From Oscheius tipulae (lineage: Eukaryota; Nematoda; Chromadorea; Rhabditida; Rhabditidae), in assembly GCA_037178975.1 (NCBI GenBank), contig JASJZH010000004.1:6944001-7008000 (forward strand): 64,000 nt of DNA, read 5' to 3'. The first letter of the stretch is position 1. The number at the start of each line of letters is the position of its first letter. The translations under genes were made by a program, and so were the position numbers. Below the pieces are notes generated by a model, which saw only the letters and a program-made list of their open reading frames with translations, was not told the DNA's origin and made no database searches. Positions 35,153-46,274 of this stretch are shown here, piece after piece.

Positions 35153-36836
35153 ATGCATTTGTATACTCGTGGGAAAGGTCTCTACGGAACACATGTGACG
35201 TTGGACGAAGTGCTGAAAGCTCTGCATCAAGCGCATCCAGAAGCCAAAGGGGAACCAGTAGTGGTCGCAGAGCCGAAGCAGATTGGAGAAGAGAATGTCG
35301 GTTTCTGTTCAAGAGATACGAAAACCATGTTTAGGGAATGCAATCACGGCTCTGTGTCCTGGAGCTGGACTGGACGGATCCAGAGGCGAACAACTTACCT
35401 ACAAAAGTGGTTCTCAAGATTCCAACAATGATGGCAAATACGGAAAAAATGAAGGGGATGTCCAAAGATTGGTTTATCCTGTTCCGATGGATGTTCCTAG
35501 GAGCCATGTGGTTATTTGTCAAGCTAGCCGGGGTCGTTAGGTTCCAAATGTTTGCCCATATGGAATCCGAAATCATCAGGGTTGGTACAAATGGACCATT
35601 GTGCGTCAAGTAACTTCAGATGCACAACATCGAAGTGGATACTTATGAGCATATGAAGAAAGATGAAGAGTCCAGGCTCAAAACACTTGGTGTGAGTCTT
35701 TGCCTTATTCAGAAAAGACAGCTGTTTCAGATAATCTGCGCTCAAAAATTTGATGAAGTACATCCCCACAATGCCTTTTTCGTAATGGAGTACGTTCCCA
35801 AGGATGCAATGGTCTCTGTCCACTATCTTGAAGATATGGGAGAGAAGACATTTGACGACATCTTGCATCAAACAGCTGTCCTTCATTCTCTGGGCTACGT
35901 TTATTCTGACGAGGAGAAGAAATCTCGTGAAAGGGGTTATGCCACTGAGATGATGGGTCCGTTGTGCAAGAAAAGCGTAACTTTGATAATTGACAACGAA
36001 TGTCAATCTTTTAGATGCTCTCGTTTATGTTCAGTGGCCTGGAGAAAATTATGGGGAAGTGCGAAGAGCTGACACGATATCGCCCAATCTTGGACCAGAT
36101 CACCGTCCCGGAGAGTCAGAAGAGTTTGGATCTTTTGGCTGGAAACTTGAGTAAGTCTCGAGATGAGCATAGTTACGTAGCTTCAGAAATGGAGAAGACC
36201 CCGACTCACGGAGACTTATGGACTTCCAACATGATTTTTACCAGATCAGACACAGATTCCGTTGATCTCAAGGCTATTATTGACTTCCAGGTAGACTGTC
36301 GATCTTGATATACCTCTGTTCAGGGATTTCACTTCGGTAATCCGGCTGCCGATCTAACCAGGCTCTTCGCAACGGTGCTGCCAACTGATGTCCGGAAAGA
36401 AAAGTGGCAACATTTTATTGACCGATATTATGAACACCTGAAAAACGAGGCACAAGGTCGACCCCTTCCATTTACCAAGCATTCGGTAAAAAAGTGCGTT
36501 TGAAATAGTGCATAGCAATACAGATAACCCTCTGCTACATGTTCTACTATCCTTTCGCGGCCTTCTTCAATGCGATTCACAAGTCGAACATGATCGAATA
36601 CGAAGTAAGCCATGTCCCGGAAGAGCATAAAGAACAGGTGACGATAGTGAGAAATGTCAACATGATTCCTAGGCTGGGGGAAAATCAAGGAAAATATGAG
36701 AGGGACCATCGCGCATGCCATTGAACTATTTGAGACGGTTACGGATGATAGCTGGCGAGGAAAGCAGATCCTGGAAAATGGAGTACCCTCGGATCTCGAA
36801 GTCTTCTCGACGTTTAGAAAGATTGCCTCAAAATAA
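35153..36836 (+). CDS. CHK kinase-like protein (DUF1679 family, about 468 aa)
   Basis: Eight exons (35153-35296, 35335-35580, 35620-35691, 35731-35976, 36015-36290, 36324-36485, 36524-36637, 36690-36836) all join phase 0. Starts GLYGTHVTLDEVLKALHQA, typical of nematode DUF1679. The kinase-like core has LPTKVVLKIP (Lys in the beta-3 position), HNIEVDTYEHM (alpha-C Glu), FVMEYVPKD (hinge), THGDLWTSNM (Brenner/catalytic loop, Asp and Asn present) and LKAIIDFQ (metal-binding Asp). Catalytic residues are therefore intact, although the true substrate of this family is mostly unknown. An unusual hydrophobic stretch (WMFLGAMWLFVKLAG) in exon 2 may be an unspliced insertion. AATAAA overlaps the stop region, and a MITE begins 4 bases later. 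Confidence 0.88.
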
Positions 36837-36839
36837 AGA

Positions 36840-37307
36840 TACCGTAAAACCTCTATTAGAAGCGCATGCGCTTCTATTTTTCAATCACCTCGTTTGAGTG
36901 CGCTTATAATAGAGGGTGTGCTTCTAATAGAGGGTGCGCTTCAATTTTTCGATGAGTCATTTTATAACCAAGTCAAGGCAACAAACCATCGACAACAGCA
37001 AAAATCTTCTGCTTTGCTTTTGCAAGAAGACATTTTGCGTCTGAAGTTAAAACAATAGCAATACAAATGAAATACAATCGAGTAAAAAGGGAGATAGAAA
37101 ACAACAAACGTGAGAAGAAACAAAGGAAATAATAACAATTTGAGGCAAAAACCGCTGAAATTTCAGTATTGTTCCAAGTGCGCTTCAAATAGAGGGTGCG
37201 CTTCTATTAGAGGGTGGGCTTCTAATTTTCAATCGCCCTGTTTGGGTGCGCTTATATTGGAGGGGTGCTTATAATAGAGGGGTGCTTCTAATAGAGGTTT
37301 TACGGTA
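36840..37307. mobile_element. MITE-like DNA element with terminal inverted repeats
   Basis: 468 bp bounded by perfect inverted repeats of at least 24 bases: left TACCGTAAAACCTCTATTAG, right its reverse complement ending CTAATAGAGGTTTTACGGTA. The terminal TA on each side fits a TA target-site duplication, as in Tc1/mariner/pogo-like elements. Subterminal regions carry several degenerate copies of GTGCGCTTCTAATAGAGG. There is no transposase frame inside, so it is non-autonomous. Confidence 0.88.
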
Positions 37308-37580
37308 TTTCTGTTTCAAAACTTAACCCGTTGTGAAAGTTGTGAAAGCAGCATAACACTCGCACGAATATCGGATGTCGTCCAGACAGACGCACTTTGT
37401 TGTTAGTCCTTTTCGTCATTATCATTCTCAAAATACGTTTGCCTATGTGTTCTTCCGAAGAGACGAGACAGCTGGCCACTCCAGAAAATACAGTAGGCTT
37501 CCTGATTTCCAAATCTGACAGTTTAGGATGACTTGTCCGAAGTCGTTAGGCTCCAGGTCCCAGAGCCACAGCCGAAGGGA

Positions 37581-38275
37581 ATGAAAAAGTCGCATTCGAT
37601 GTCCAGCCTAACATCTGCTTTCCGGGAAAGGTTCAAGAAACGACGTGAAAAGTTTCGAAGTAAGAGTAGCATTTGCAACCCTTGTGAGCCTAGACTCTAG
37701 AGAACCAATGCTGTGGCATCATAACCTTCCTTGTTCTCGGAACCGTACTAAACGTCGTCGCCTATTTGGCAAGTGTCTGGTCAGCCCAATTGCAGAAAGA
37801 CGTCATCAAGTTGGCCGTCGAGCAGGAACATGCTCTTCAGTACAAAATAAAGAAAAGTTGGCATTTCTGTCTAGGCTAGATCTTTGATACTTTAGCGTTC
37901 ACTGAGGCTCCGTCCCAGTATCTCGTCGGTCTTTTAAACTTTTGTGGACGGGTAGCAAGTGCACTCGGAATTGTTCTGCTTGTTCAGGTGAGTCAAATTT
38001 TTTTGCAATCACTACCAATCTTTCTTCAATCTTTCAGGTGGTAGCTGCTTACATGAAGCGCCGAAAGTACAACCCCATTGTGAGAAGTGCTGCTGAGGAA
38101 GCCGACTTGATCATAGGTTTCTCCCAATTAATCCCTCGACCAATTTCGTTCAGGTGATATGCACGGAGGCATGACTGATTCCGTCGGCGAGTGTTGTCTC
38201 AACTGTTTTCAGGTAAGTACTATTTGTTTACCGAAGCCCAGATCGGGTTACCTCCCATTTTAGGCATTCGTATGA
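37581..38275 (+). CDS. Small two-TM membrane protein (158 aa)
   Basis: Six exons (37581-37659, 37701-37856, 37896-37987, 38038-38116, 38154-38212, 38264-38275) join in phase. The last exon is only GCA TTC GTA TGA. The N-terminus is cationic (SAFRERFKKRREKFRK). TM1 follows at CCGIITFLVLGTVLNVVAYL and TM2 at LNFCGRVASALGIVLLVQ. A basic loop (YMKRRKYNP) precedes a tail rich in Cys (GECCLNCFQ). Paired cysteines after TM2 could be palmitoylated. AATAAA lies at about 38309. Family not recognised. Confidence 0.65.
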
Positions 38276-38351
38276 CTCACTCTGCCAAGATAAGGAACTG
38301 ATCTCAATAAAGAAGTTTTTCATGACCCAATATGTTACAAAGAGTGTACAG

Positions 38352-38914
38352 TTAATGGTAGTGATGGTGGTGGTTGTCGGAGAGAATAATCCAGATGGCG
38401 TGGATCACACCGGGAATGAAGAGCAGACAGGTCAACAGCAAGTTCAACCAGAAGGCACATGTGCAGCCCTGGTCAAACAGAACGGCTACTGGCTGAAAAT
38501 CGGCATGTGTTGACCATGGAAGTAGTATATTTTGGAATTCGGATGGATTATTTCCTAGTGTTTTGGGCACAAGTCGCCTGCTTAGATGTGGCAATCTTTA
38601 TCCCTTGTCATTTTACCCATGCTATCAAAAGCTTGCAGCCTTGCCATTCAGTTATTCCACAGGACTAGCACAGGACTTGCGTTCCCTGCACTTTAGTACA
38701 AAAGAGAAATTTTCATTCCAAAAGGTTAGAAGTCTAACGGTCCAGACAGATCAAAGAATGAGTCAGTGTGTCCACTTTCAATATCAATTCTTTGTTTCAA
38801 AAAGCTGTTATCTTCTGTAGTCCACTCTTCCTGGACACGAGTCTTGTTTTGAAACGCTGTGTAAAGACTTACCGGCAGAAAGATTGCCAAGATAATGAGA
38901 AGTATCTTGCACAT
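38352..38914 (-). CDS. PMP3/UPF0057-family proteolipid (60 aa)
   Basis: Two exons (38914-38873, 38492-38352) with a 380-bp intron. The protein reads MCKILLIILAIFLP, then PVAVLFDQGCTCAFWLNLLL and TCLLFIPGVIHAIWIIL. It is the whole PMP3 (stress-response/salt-tolerance) family pattern: two TM segments with the LPP-V-F and PGVIHA motifs. Yeast PMP3 is a plasma-membrane proteolipid affecting membrane potential and cation sensitivity. The tail NHHHHYH is His-rich, a common variable end. Length matches the family. Convergent with the two-TM gene, 76 bp between stops. Confidence 0.95.
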
Positions 38915-39754
38915 GTTCCCGTATTTCCTCTGTAATTTTGAAGTTAGAAAAGGAGGGAGATACGGCTAGAAAAGTGCCGACTGAATAGCAAAGAGGTAAG
39001 TCGATGGCAGTGTTTGTACTGCAGCCGTTTGTGCGAAACAGGATCTGGCAGCCGAACAAACAGTTTTAAATCAAGAAGGTTAAAGGTTGAGGAACATTTT
39101 AGAGTCAGAAACTATGAATGTAGGACTTGAAAGGACAGAATTCTATCATGAAGACGATAAGAGAAGGTGGCCAGTACTTTAAGGAGGCCCTGATCTGGCA
39201 GGGGGAGGAGAGAACGGTCTCTCGGCTCTGTTGACTTTGATATGATTCACGCGAGAGAGTCCGATAAAGACATGTGACCAAGCGAGACAGAGCCCAATTG
39301 TAAACAGTTTCGAAGATATCGAGAGAGTTGTCTCTCTGTCGAAATTCCGTCAAATTTTGCTCTAAAATAGACGAACTGGCTGCAACATAAATTGCAGAAG
39401 TAGAAGTGAATGGGCCAAAACAAATTGGTGACTGTCACTGTTAGCAACTGGGCAAACAGGATTTGTTTTTGCTGTCAACGAAATTTTTTAGGTCACACTG
39501 GCTCTCCTCCTATAAAATCGCGGTGGATCTTGGTAAATGTGAGTCAGGTCGTTTTGTCACGGTGATAGCAGTTTGATAAACCCACGCCCTGGCTGGCAAA
39601 AAGAGAGCCGAGAGTGGCAAGCAAAATACTGTGAGCAATCAGTGACATTTTAGCGGAAGCCGAAACTGGGAATGAAACAATAAAAAGTACAGTGCAACTC
39701 GAATTATATTCAGCCGCAATAGTTGGAGCGATTTTGCATTTTGGACTGGTTGAG
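38915..39754. other. Intergenic region, about 840 bp
   Basis: Upstream of the PMP3 gene on the minus strand and downstream of the Gly-rich gene. No motif or repeat recognised. Confidence 0.35.
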
Positions 39755-40078
39755 TTACATCGATATTGGCCCACCTCCACCTCCGCTGGATCCGACCCTT
39801 GAAGGACCGTCGGCTCCGACAGCAAAGTAGGCAGAAGCACCGCCAGAAGAGCCGGGAATACCGCCTCCGTAGGCTAAGGCACCAGCACTTCCGACATCAG
39901 CAGACTTACAAGACTGCATTTCCGGACCTCCACCGCCACCTCCACCCATTGTCGAGCCACCTCCTCCACCTCCGCCGGTTCCCCATGGTCCATGTACAGC
40001 AGTCATGGTTGAATCACCTCCGAACACTCCGCCACCGGCTCCACCAGTTCCTCCAGCTCCTCCGGCGCCACCATCCAT
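39755..40078 (-). CDS. Gly-rich SSQ-like sperm protein (about 107 aa or longer)
   Basis: From ATG 40078 the minus-strand frame encodes GGAGG repeats with FGGDSTMTAVHGPWG, long Gly runs, GGASAYFAVGADGPSRVG and a GGGGGPISM end. As I recall them, C. elegans SSQ (sperm-specific family, class Q) proteins are Gly-rich and repeat STMTAV and SAYFGVG units, so this is the best match. The frame stays open upstream to a possible acceptor at about 40195 (EYLNEVEGRAAAGFQQST), so the real start may be in an unseen exon. SSQ proteins are small, soluble and expressed in spermatogenesis. Confidence 0.55.
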   Translation of the reverse strand: MDGGAGGAGGTGGAGGGVFGGDSTMTAVHGPWGTGGGGGGGSTMGGGGGGGPEMQSCKSADVGSAGALAYGGGIPGSSGGASAYFAVGADGPSRVGSSGGGGGPISM

Positions 40079-40417
40079 TCCAGAGACTCTATCTTCCACT
40101 TTGGATCGAACACAGATTATGGTAGACTGCTGGAAGCCGGCAGCAGCACGTCCTTCGACTTCATTCAAGTACTCAGAGGCAGCCTAGTGGCCCCACCATG
40201 GCGCAGAGTACTACTATGAGATGGATTCGAATCAGGTACACTGCCTGTAGTATTCGCTACGAAAGTTGCACATAGAAGACAAGGAGGCAGTAAGATTGAT
40301 ATGTGTTCTGTTGGAATCTGTTTCCCTTTATATAATTTCGAAACTGCGCTTGCTTGTATTTTTGCGTAATTATATAATTTTGTCGCTTCACATCAAAACA
40401 AAGACACGAGCACATTT

Positions 40418-41738
40418 TCACCATCTGTATTGAGAAAAATAAGCTGTCAAGGCATGATGTTTAGCAATAGACGTCTCTTGCTGTATATTCTTCCTTTTCT
40501 TATTTTCTTTCCTTTTCAAAAGGTAGTAGAGGACGGATATGTAGGCCAAATTGGCGTAGTTCAAGCACTGAAAATGACAATAGCTGAGAAAACAAAGACC
40601 CTTACATAGAAGAACATTCCCAGTACTCGATAGACAACAATTTGGAGACCAATTGATCGCCGGATCATGTTAGAACCAGCGTGGATTATGATCAAGATGG
40701 AATAGAAACTTCCACAGATCAGAATAATCTGGGTGATTTCGTTGTTTTCTCGGACCTGGTACTTTGCGTTAAGGGACTCTACCAGCCTCGAACAGTTTGT
40801 ATATAGAAGAGTGAGAGAGTAGAACCTGTTGTTGATGCGTTTGTTCTTGAGGTACAGTAGAAACATCCAGACGAGAGCAATCGAATCCGTGATTATTAGG
40901 CCATAGTATTTTGTGTCTACTCTGATCTTAGAGGCATGAGTATGCATCCAGCAGGAAGGCAATTCTACTGGATCATCGATGTCCTTGTAGTAGACCAGAG
41001 TGACAAGAAAGACGGCAATCAGGAACTGGAAGTACTTTTGCAACTTTCGAATGAAGATATGTTGGAAAATGATCTGACGATGGCAAAATGGCTAGTCGCC
41101 CATATACTAATAGGCTAATCTCCAGCTTTTTTTTCAGGCAGTATGTTCGCAAACAAACTGTTGCATTTTGACCATCATGTTCAACTCACAGTGACTAGGG
41201 TAGTAACCTTCCAAAATACGTGCCCAATATCCTGATACTTGTCTTTGAAAAAGGTGGCGACTGTCCTCTCGACGCATTGAACAATAAACATTAGCGATAA
41301 AAAGATGGTGTAGCACTGGGTTCCAATCTTGACGAACATGCAAGTGAAGTTGGACAGCAACAGTTCACAGTTACTGTGAACAAAAAATGTGTCGTACACG
41401 ATGTGGTGGGTCTGGAGGCTTGGTAATGGATCGAAAAGTACATATTTTTACCTGTGTAAGTGAGAAACTGACAGCGTGAAGAATAAAGGCCAGAAGAATT
41501 GCGTCGATTAAAAACTGAAACAAACGTGTGGGAAACAGAAAAGACTTACCATGGCATCTTTGTGAATCAGTTTTTTGGCCACGTAACTCCTGGTCCTGCA
41601 AACAGTTATGACAGTGATAATATCCGTCAGTATTTGAAGAATCTGCATAGCCAAATACCAGTTGTTGTAGATGACACTTGCGACTCCTTCGACACATTGC
41701 GAGTCCATCATCAGAAACGTTTCTTCATTGGTATCCAT
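40418..41738 (-). CDS. Sra-superfamily 7TM chemoreceptor A (340 aa)
   Basis: Six exons: 41738-41550, 41514-41452, 41411-41190, 41043-40826, 40786-40606, 40567-40418. Seven hydrophobic segments are visible, starting WYLAMQILQILTDIITVITV. Family landmarks are CELLLSNFTCMFVKIGTQCY, CVERTVATFFKDKYQ (end of TM3), KYQVRENNEITQIILICGS and MIRRSIG. The last exon, CLNYANLAYISVLYYLLK, ends YFSQYRW. Such receptors sit on chemosensory neuron cilia and signal through G-alpha proteins. Exon lengths 63, 222 and 150 equal those of receptor C. Confidence 0.82.
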
Positions 41739-42646
41739 GATTGAGAATGACAGAGAATGGAGTAAATTACGTAAGACTGAGTGGAAAAACATATTTGCTG
41801 GAAAGAAAGCTAAACGAGTACTGCTGGAATAGTCATAAGTTAGTACCAACAAGAGTTTCTGCTGTAATCTGCTTCCACCTATTGTGCGAGGAAATCAGGT
41901 TGCGCCACTTATTGTACACACACCAGAAGACGAAGAGTTCAGCTCGTCAAAGGCGTCATTATAACAAAAGAGAGCACAAATGGTCATGAAAGATCTATGC
42001 TCCTGGCAATTGTGAATCACTTGTAGACGTTTGGTCTACCCACAATAGAGGAGTAATTTTAAGAAGGTAATTTGATGTGGTTGAACTGACTTTTTTGAAA
42101 AAAAGGGTACCAATAGGGAAAGTCTCTCACGTTTCCCTACAAGTCATGGGAATAAGGACCAGGTGAAAAGAGGCTCGCCGAGGAGAGTGAGAGAGATGAT
42201 CTTTGTCTTGCCAACATCTTCCTCACAGTAAAGAGTTGATAATTATAAAACCGTAGTAAAGCGTGAAATGGTAAAAGCTAGTTTTAGGAACAAAGTGGGG
42301 GACTTCAAGCGCTAAGCTGAAGAAACGATTGGATCTGGACAAAACAACTCGAAGCACTGAAGTTTCAAAATAGAAACATGACAAGGTAACTAGGTGATCC
42401 GTGAATCGACGAGAATTTCCACTTGGGGGGTGAATCAATTAACAGATGGCACAGCTGGAATTTGATGTGCGCGGAACAACTTTTCGCACATTAGTATCCT
42501 CGTGTAGACATAGCATTCCATATAAACTTTCCAGCGGTATCATTAGTCTGACTGCCAAGACAAGGCATTACGGCCAAGATTCTTTGAATTTAGTGAGCCC
42601 ACTGATTAAGGTTCGAACATGTCAGTTTGGAAAACTCATTTTATTT
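41739..42646. other. Intergenic region, about 900 bp
   Basis: Between receptor B's stop and receptor A's start on the same strand. Presumed promoter of receptor A. No element identified. Confidence 0.35.
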
Positions 42647-43959
42647 TTACCATTTGTATTGAGCAAAGTAGACATTTGAGACAATAGTCTTTGTCTTGTT
42701 GACGTCTCTGTGTATCGATTCCCGTCTCGAGTTGTTTTGTTTCCAAAGAAGATAGCTGAGAGTCAGAACGTAGGCAAGGTTTGCGTATGCGATGAGCTGA
42801 AATGTCTTAATTGGAACTGAAAAAGACAGTGACTTACGTAAATATCCAGTGCCAAAATTCTGTAAAGCACTTTGTCCGTGACATTATCTCTTCTGATTAT
42901 GTTCAGAACAGAATGAAGGAGGATAAGAACAGCTTGGATGGAGCCACAGATCATCATAATCCTGGTAATGGCCAGATTCTCCTTGACCTGATAGCGGATA
43001 TTGAGTGAGTCGTCGAACTTGTTCTCGGAACGTTTGTTTTGAAGAAACAGAATGAACATCCAGATAATGGAAAAAAAATTGACAATGATGAGACCGTAGT
43101 ACATTCCGTTGACATGTTTTATTGAGGAGGAAGTGTGGAAGAAACAGGACTCGGTGAGGTTCGGATCTTCAAAGTCCGGATAGTAAGTGAGAGCAGCCAG
43201 GAAGAAGGAGAAGGTTGGCTGAAATCAAAAACGTTAGTTTCTGCTTTCAGTATTGATAGATAACATTCAAGTCCCTTTGCTGGCTTGATAGACCATGATG
43301 TTTTGAGCTATGATGAACTTGAAAGCAGTCAGTTAACCAGGCTATGAGTGGGAATGATAGTCTCTCAAAGAATGTGGTCCAGTATTCAACAAGCCACTGA
43401 CCGCTTCACTCAATGGGAAAGCCCACATCACTCTTAATAATCCAACCATGTGGGACGACATACCTACATAAAGCCAAAGACTCACCGAAGTCATGAGTGC
43501 AAACTTGCAAAAACTCCTGACATTACTGAAGATCCTCCAGTAACGGAACGTTTTGAATGTTCGTTCCATGCATTGACACAAGAACAATATAGAGATGTTG
43601 ATGGTAAAACACTGTGTTCCGATTCGAACAAACATGCAGACGACGTTAGACAGAAGTAGGTCACAAGCCGTCTGGACAAAAATAAAATCAAAGATGATAT
43701 GATGAATCTGGGTGACGACAAAGGCGACTGAATGAAAAACGATCGAAAATAGGATCATGTTCATCAGCATCTAAAGTTAGCTTTAAGCATTGAAACAAGT
43801 AGAAAGTACCGTAGCCTCTCGGCACATAAGCCTCCGATTAATAAAAGTCTTAGTCCATAAAACGGATGTAACTGTAGCCAGTCCAACAAAAATTTGTAGA
43901 CCTTGACCAAGTTGGTAGAATATATTGTTCACAACCGCTGTAGAATTTGAACAGCTCAT
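42647..43959 (-). CDS. Sra-superfamily 7TM chemoreceptor B (321 aa)
   Basis: Four exons: 43959-43810, 43770-43486, 43218-42838, 42796-42647. The 285-base second exon equals 63+222, and the third corresponds to exons 4+5 of the other receptors, so two introns are missing here. Landmarks are HSVAFVVTQIHHIIFDFIFV, CDLLLSNVVCMFVRIGTQCF, CMERTFKTFRYWRIF, RYQVKENLAITRIMMICGS and a last exon LIAYANLAYVLTLSYLL ending YFAQYKW. In-frame throughout, with no visible lesion. Confidence 0.82.
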
Positions 43960-46274
43960 TTCTGAAAGTGAACATGTGTACGTTTTTGGAAATGGCAACG
44001 AAGGCGTCAAATTGACAAGCTTAACAGTTAGATCGCGTTTAATTATGATATAGACGGAGAAGGACGCGCGTGTCTGACAATCTCGAGAGGAAGTAAGTTA
44101 ATTATCGAGAACATTACTGCTTTAATGTTTTCGCGAAAGAATGTCGCTCTGAGGTTCAAGGAGTCAAGAATTAGTCAGGTCTCGGTCATAGCTGGATGGA
44201 AAAAGACAAACACCGTCATCGAGGGTTCTTCTACCGTGTGTAACACAATCAACATGGAATGAGGTAAGAGATTTGCGGGTTAGGGAACTGTTTATGTTCT
44301 CCTAAGAGAAGTTGAGAAGGACTCTGTATCGACTGGGGTTCCCAAAGCATTTGAAAGGTCAAAGATGAATTGAAAGACGATCAAAGAAACCTATGACGAG
44401 ATGATTATGGTTCGAGTATGGTTGCATATAACAAAGAAACTACCTATTAGTGCCAACAAGGAAAGACCTTGACGCTCAGTTTTCTAGGGACAACGTAAGT
44501 TTCAAAGATCTCAGCCGGCGGCTGATAGCCGCTTCTGTAACGAACATGAAGCCATACGATGTGAAGGGACAGTCTTGAAAAAAAAAACAACGGAAAGTCC
44601 TGACAAAAATTGTCTCTGTTCCAAGAAGCATTCTTAATCTCGCCGCATAAACAGTGGTTAACTTCACGAGTTCGATGAAAGGTCTTCAAAACGCATCTGC
44701 TTGTCGTCATACTGCTTTGACACAAATTGTGTGTTCTGATCGTAGCAATGAAGCAGTGTTTGTTCACAGAGTTATGAGCAATTGATAGGGTTACGAACAA
44801 TGACTTGACTGTGAGCAATTTCCCTTCTTTGAATGGGATACGTTAAGTGCAAAAGAAAATGAGCGTGCTCATTTTTCCGGTTTGGAATGAATTAGCAATT
44901 GATACAGACCCTTTTTGTTAGATTTCCAAAGAAGTAGAAATTAAGAAGGCGGCTAAAACGGGATAAGAGTTGCTTCTATTAATAACTCCGTTATCCCTTC
45001 TAATCGCAATTAACCGTCCCGCCTACGCACTTGTGTGTGGTGGACACCTGCCCCTGTTTTCCATTTTGTCAGTCGTAAGCATATGCCCTTTATAAACAAC
45101 ATGGGAAGCCTTTTCTCTCAAATTATTTCTGCCTAAAATTTCCGCCAGTGAACATCTTCGTATTTTGCGTCACGGCCCCTTCAGATCCTCTCTGAAATCA
45201 CTTTTTTTAATTAGATGGAGCTGGTGAGGGTGAGCCAAATTTACCAATTTTCGGTATGTGTGCACATTTTGAGATTGGTATTTTGAGGACATTGAACGAT
45301 TAAGGAAGCTTGGAACCGGATCAGCCATTATACAGTAGGGTGTTATGCACGTATAGCTTGGCTTATTTATGCAAAGATTACTGTGACTGAGATGTACCGT
45401 ATTTTCGAAAGTTACTTTCAAAATTCATATTCGAAACTCAGTTGGTCTAAAAGTTTTATTAATCTCTTGGTTCAACTGGGTAGCAGGCAAAAAGAACAGC
45501 TGTTCAGAAGTCATAAGCTAATCCTCCCAAAAGATGAGGGTGTCCTCTTCCCGACGTTTCATGGAGGACGAGCGATGAACCAGCAGTTTACAGCAGCGTT
45601 CAGTTTTTGAAATCTCATTACAGAACTGCCGTGATAACGATATTCCATTGTATCTTCCTGAATACAGGAACCGCTTGGTGGAATTGGCTGATTGGAACCA
45701 CAGTTGACAAGGACAGATATTTTCATAATTAAAGAGTTGGGATGTGTTTCAGAAGCATTCAAACGTAGAAATCAAAGTAATCATCTACTTTCCTTTCTCG
45801 TACGGCCAAGCCACAGGTGTTAAAAGTCGACCCGTCCCGGTAGTTCCTTCTTCGAGCATCGGGTCAATTAACTGCCAGTTCCCTCTCTTTTACCTATTTT
45901 CAAGAAGGAACTTCCTTATTAAGAAACAGCTATATAATCGGACAGATGCTCTCACTCGTTCTATCGTCCTCGTACAGAGATTGAAGTCACATCAGATCCT
46001 TGACGTCTGTTCTGAACCAGTTTACCTTCTGAATCCATCTTAGCTCTGACTGTTCTGTACAAACAGCGGAAGTAAAAGACAGTTTCTTGACTCCTTGACC
46101 ACGATCATCACTCCATTCCAGCCTAATTCTCCCCCTCGCTTGAAGATTAGGATTAGACAAGGTGGCAGCATAGTTCAGACAATCTTCCGAGCAGCTCTGA
46201 GGCTAATATAGCCTATTCTCTGTCTCTTGGTCTTCTGACCGATAAAATAAGTTTGTTCGTGGTCTTCTCGCAAA
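43960..46274. other. Intergenic region, about 2.3 kb
   Basis: Only short frames without splice partners. I see no RNA gene or recognisable repeat. It contains the presumed promoters of receptor B (minus) and the nuclear receptor (plus). Confidence 0.4.

Noticed and set aside
39766-40187. Pro/Arg-rich plus-strand frames (proline-rich protein)
   Set aside because: They are the complement of the Gly-rich minus-strand SSQ-like frame; only the minus strand shows recognisable family units and a plausible end.
40190-40250. tRNA-like B-box (GATTCGAATCC) on the minus strand
   Set aside because: No acceptor, D or anticodon stem can be formed around it.
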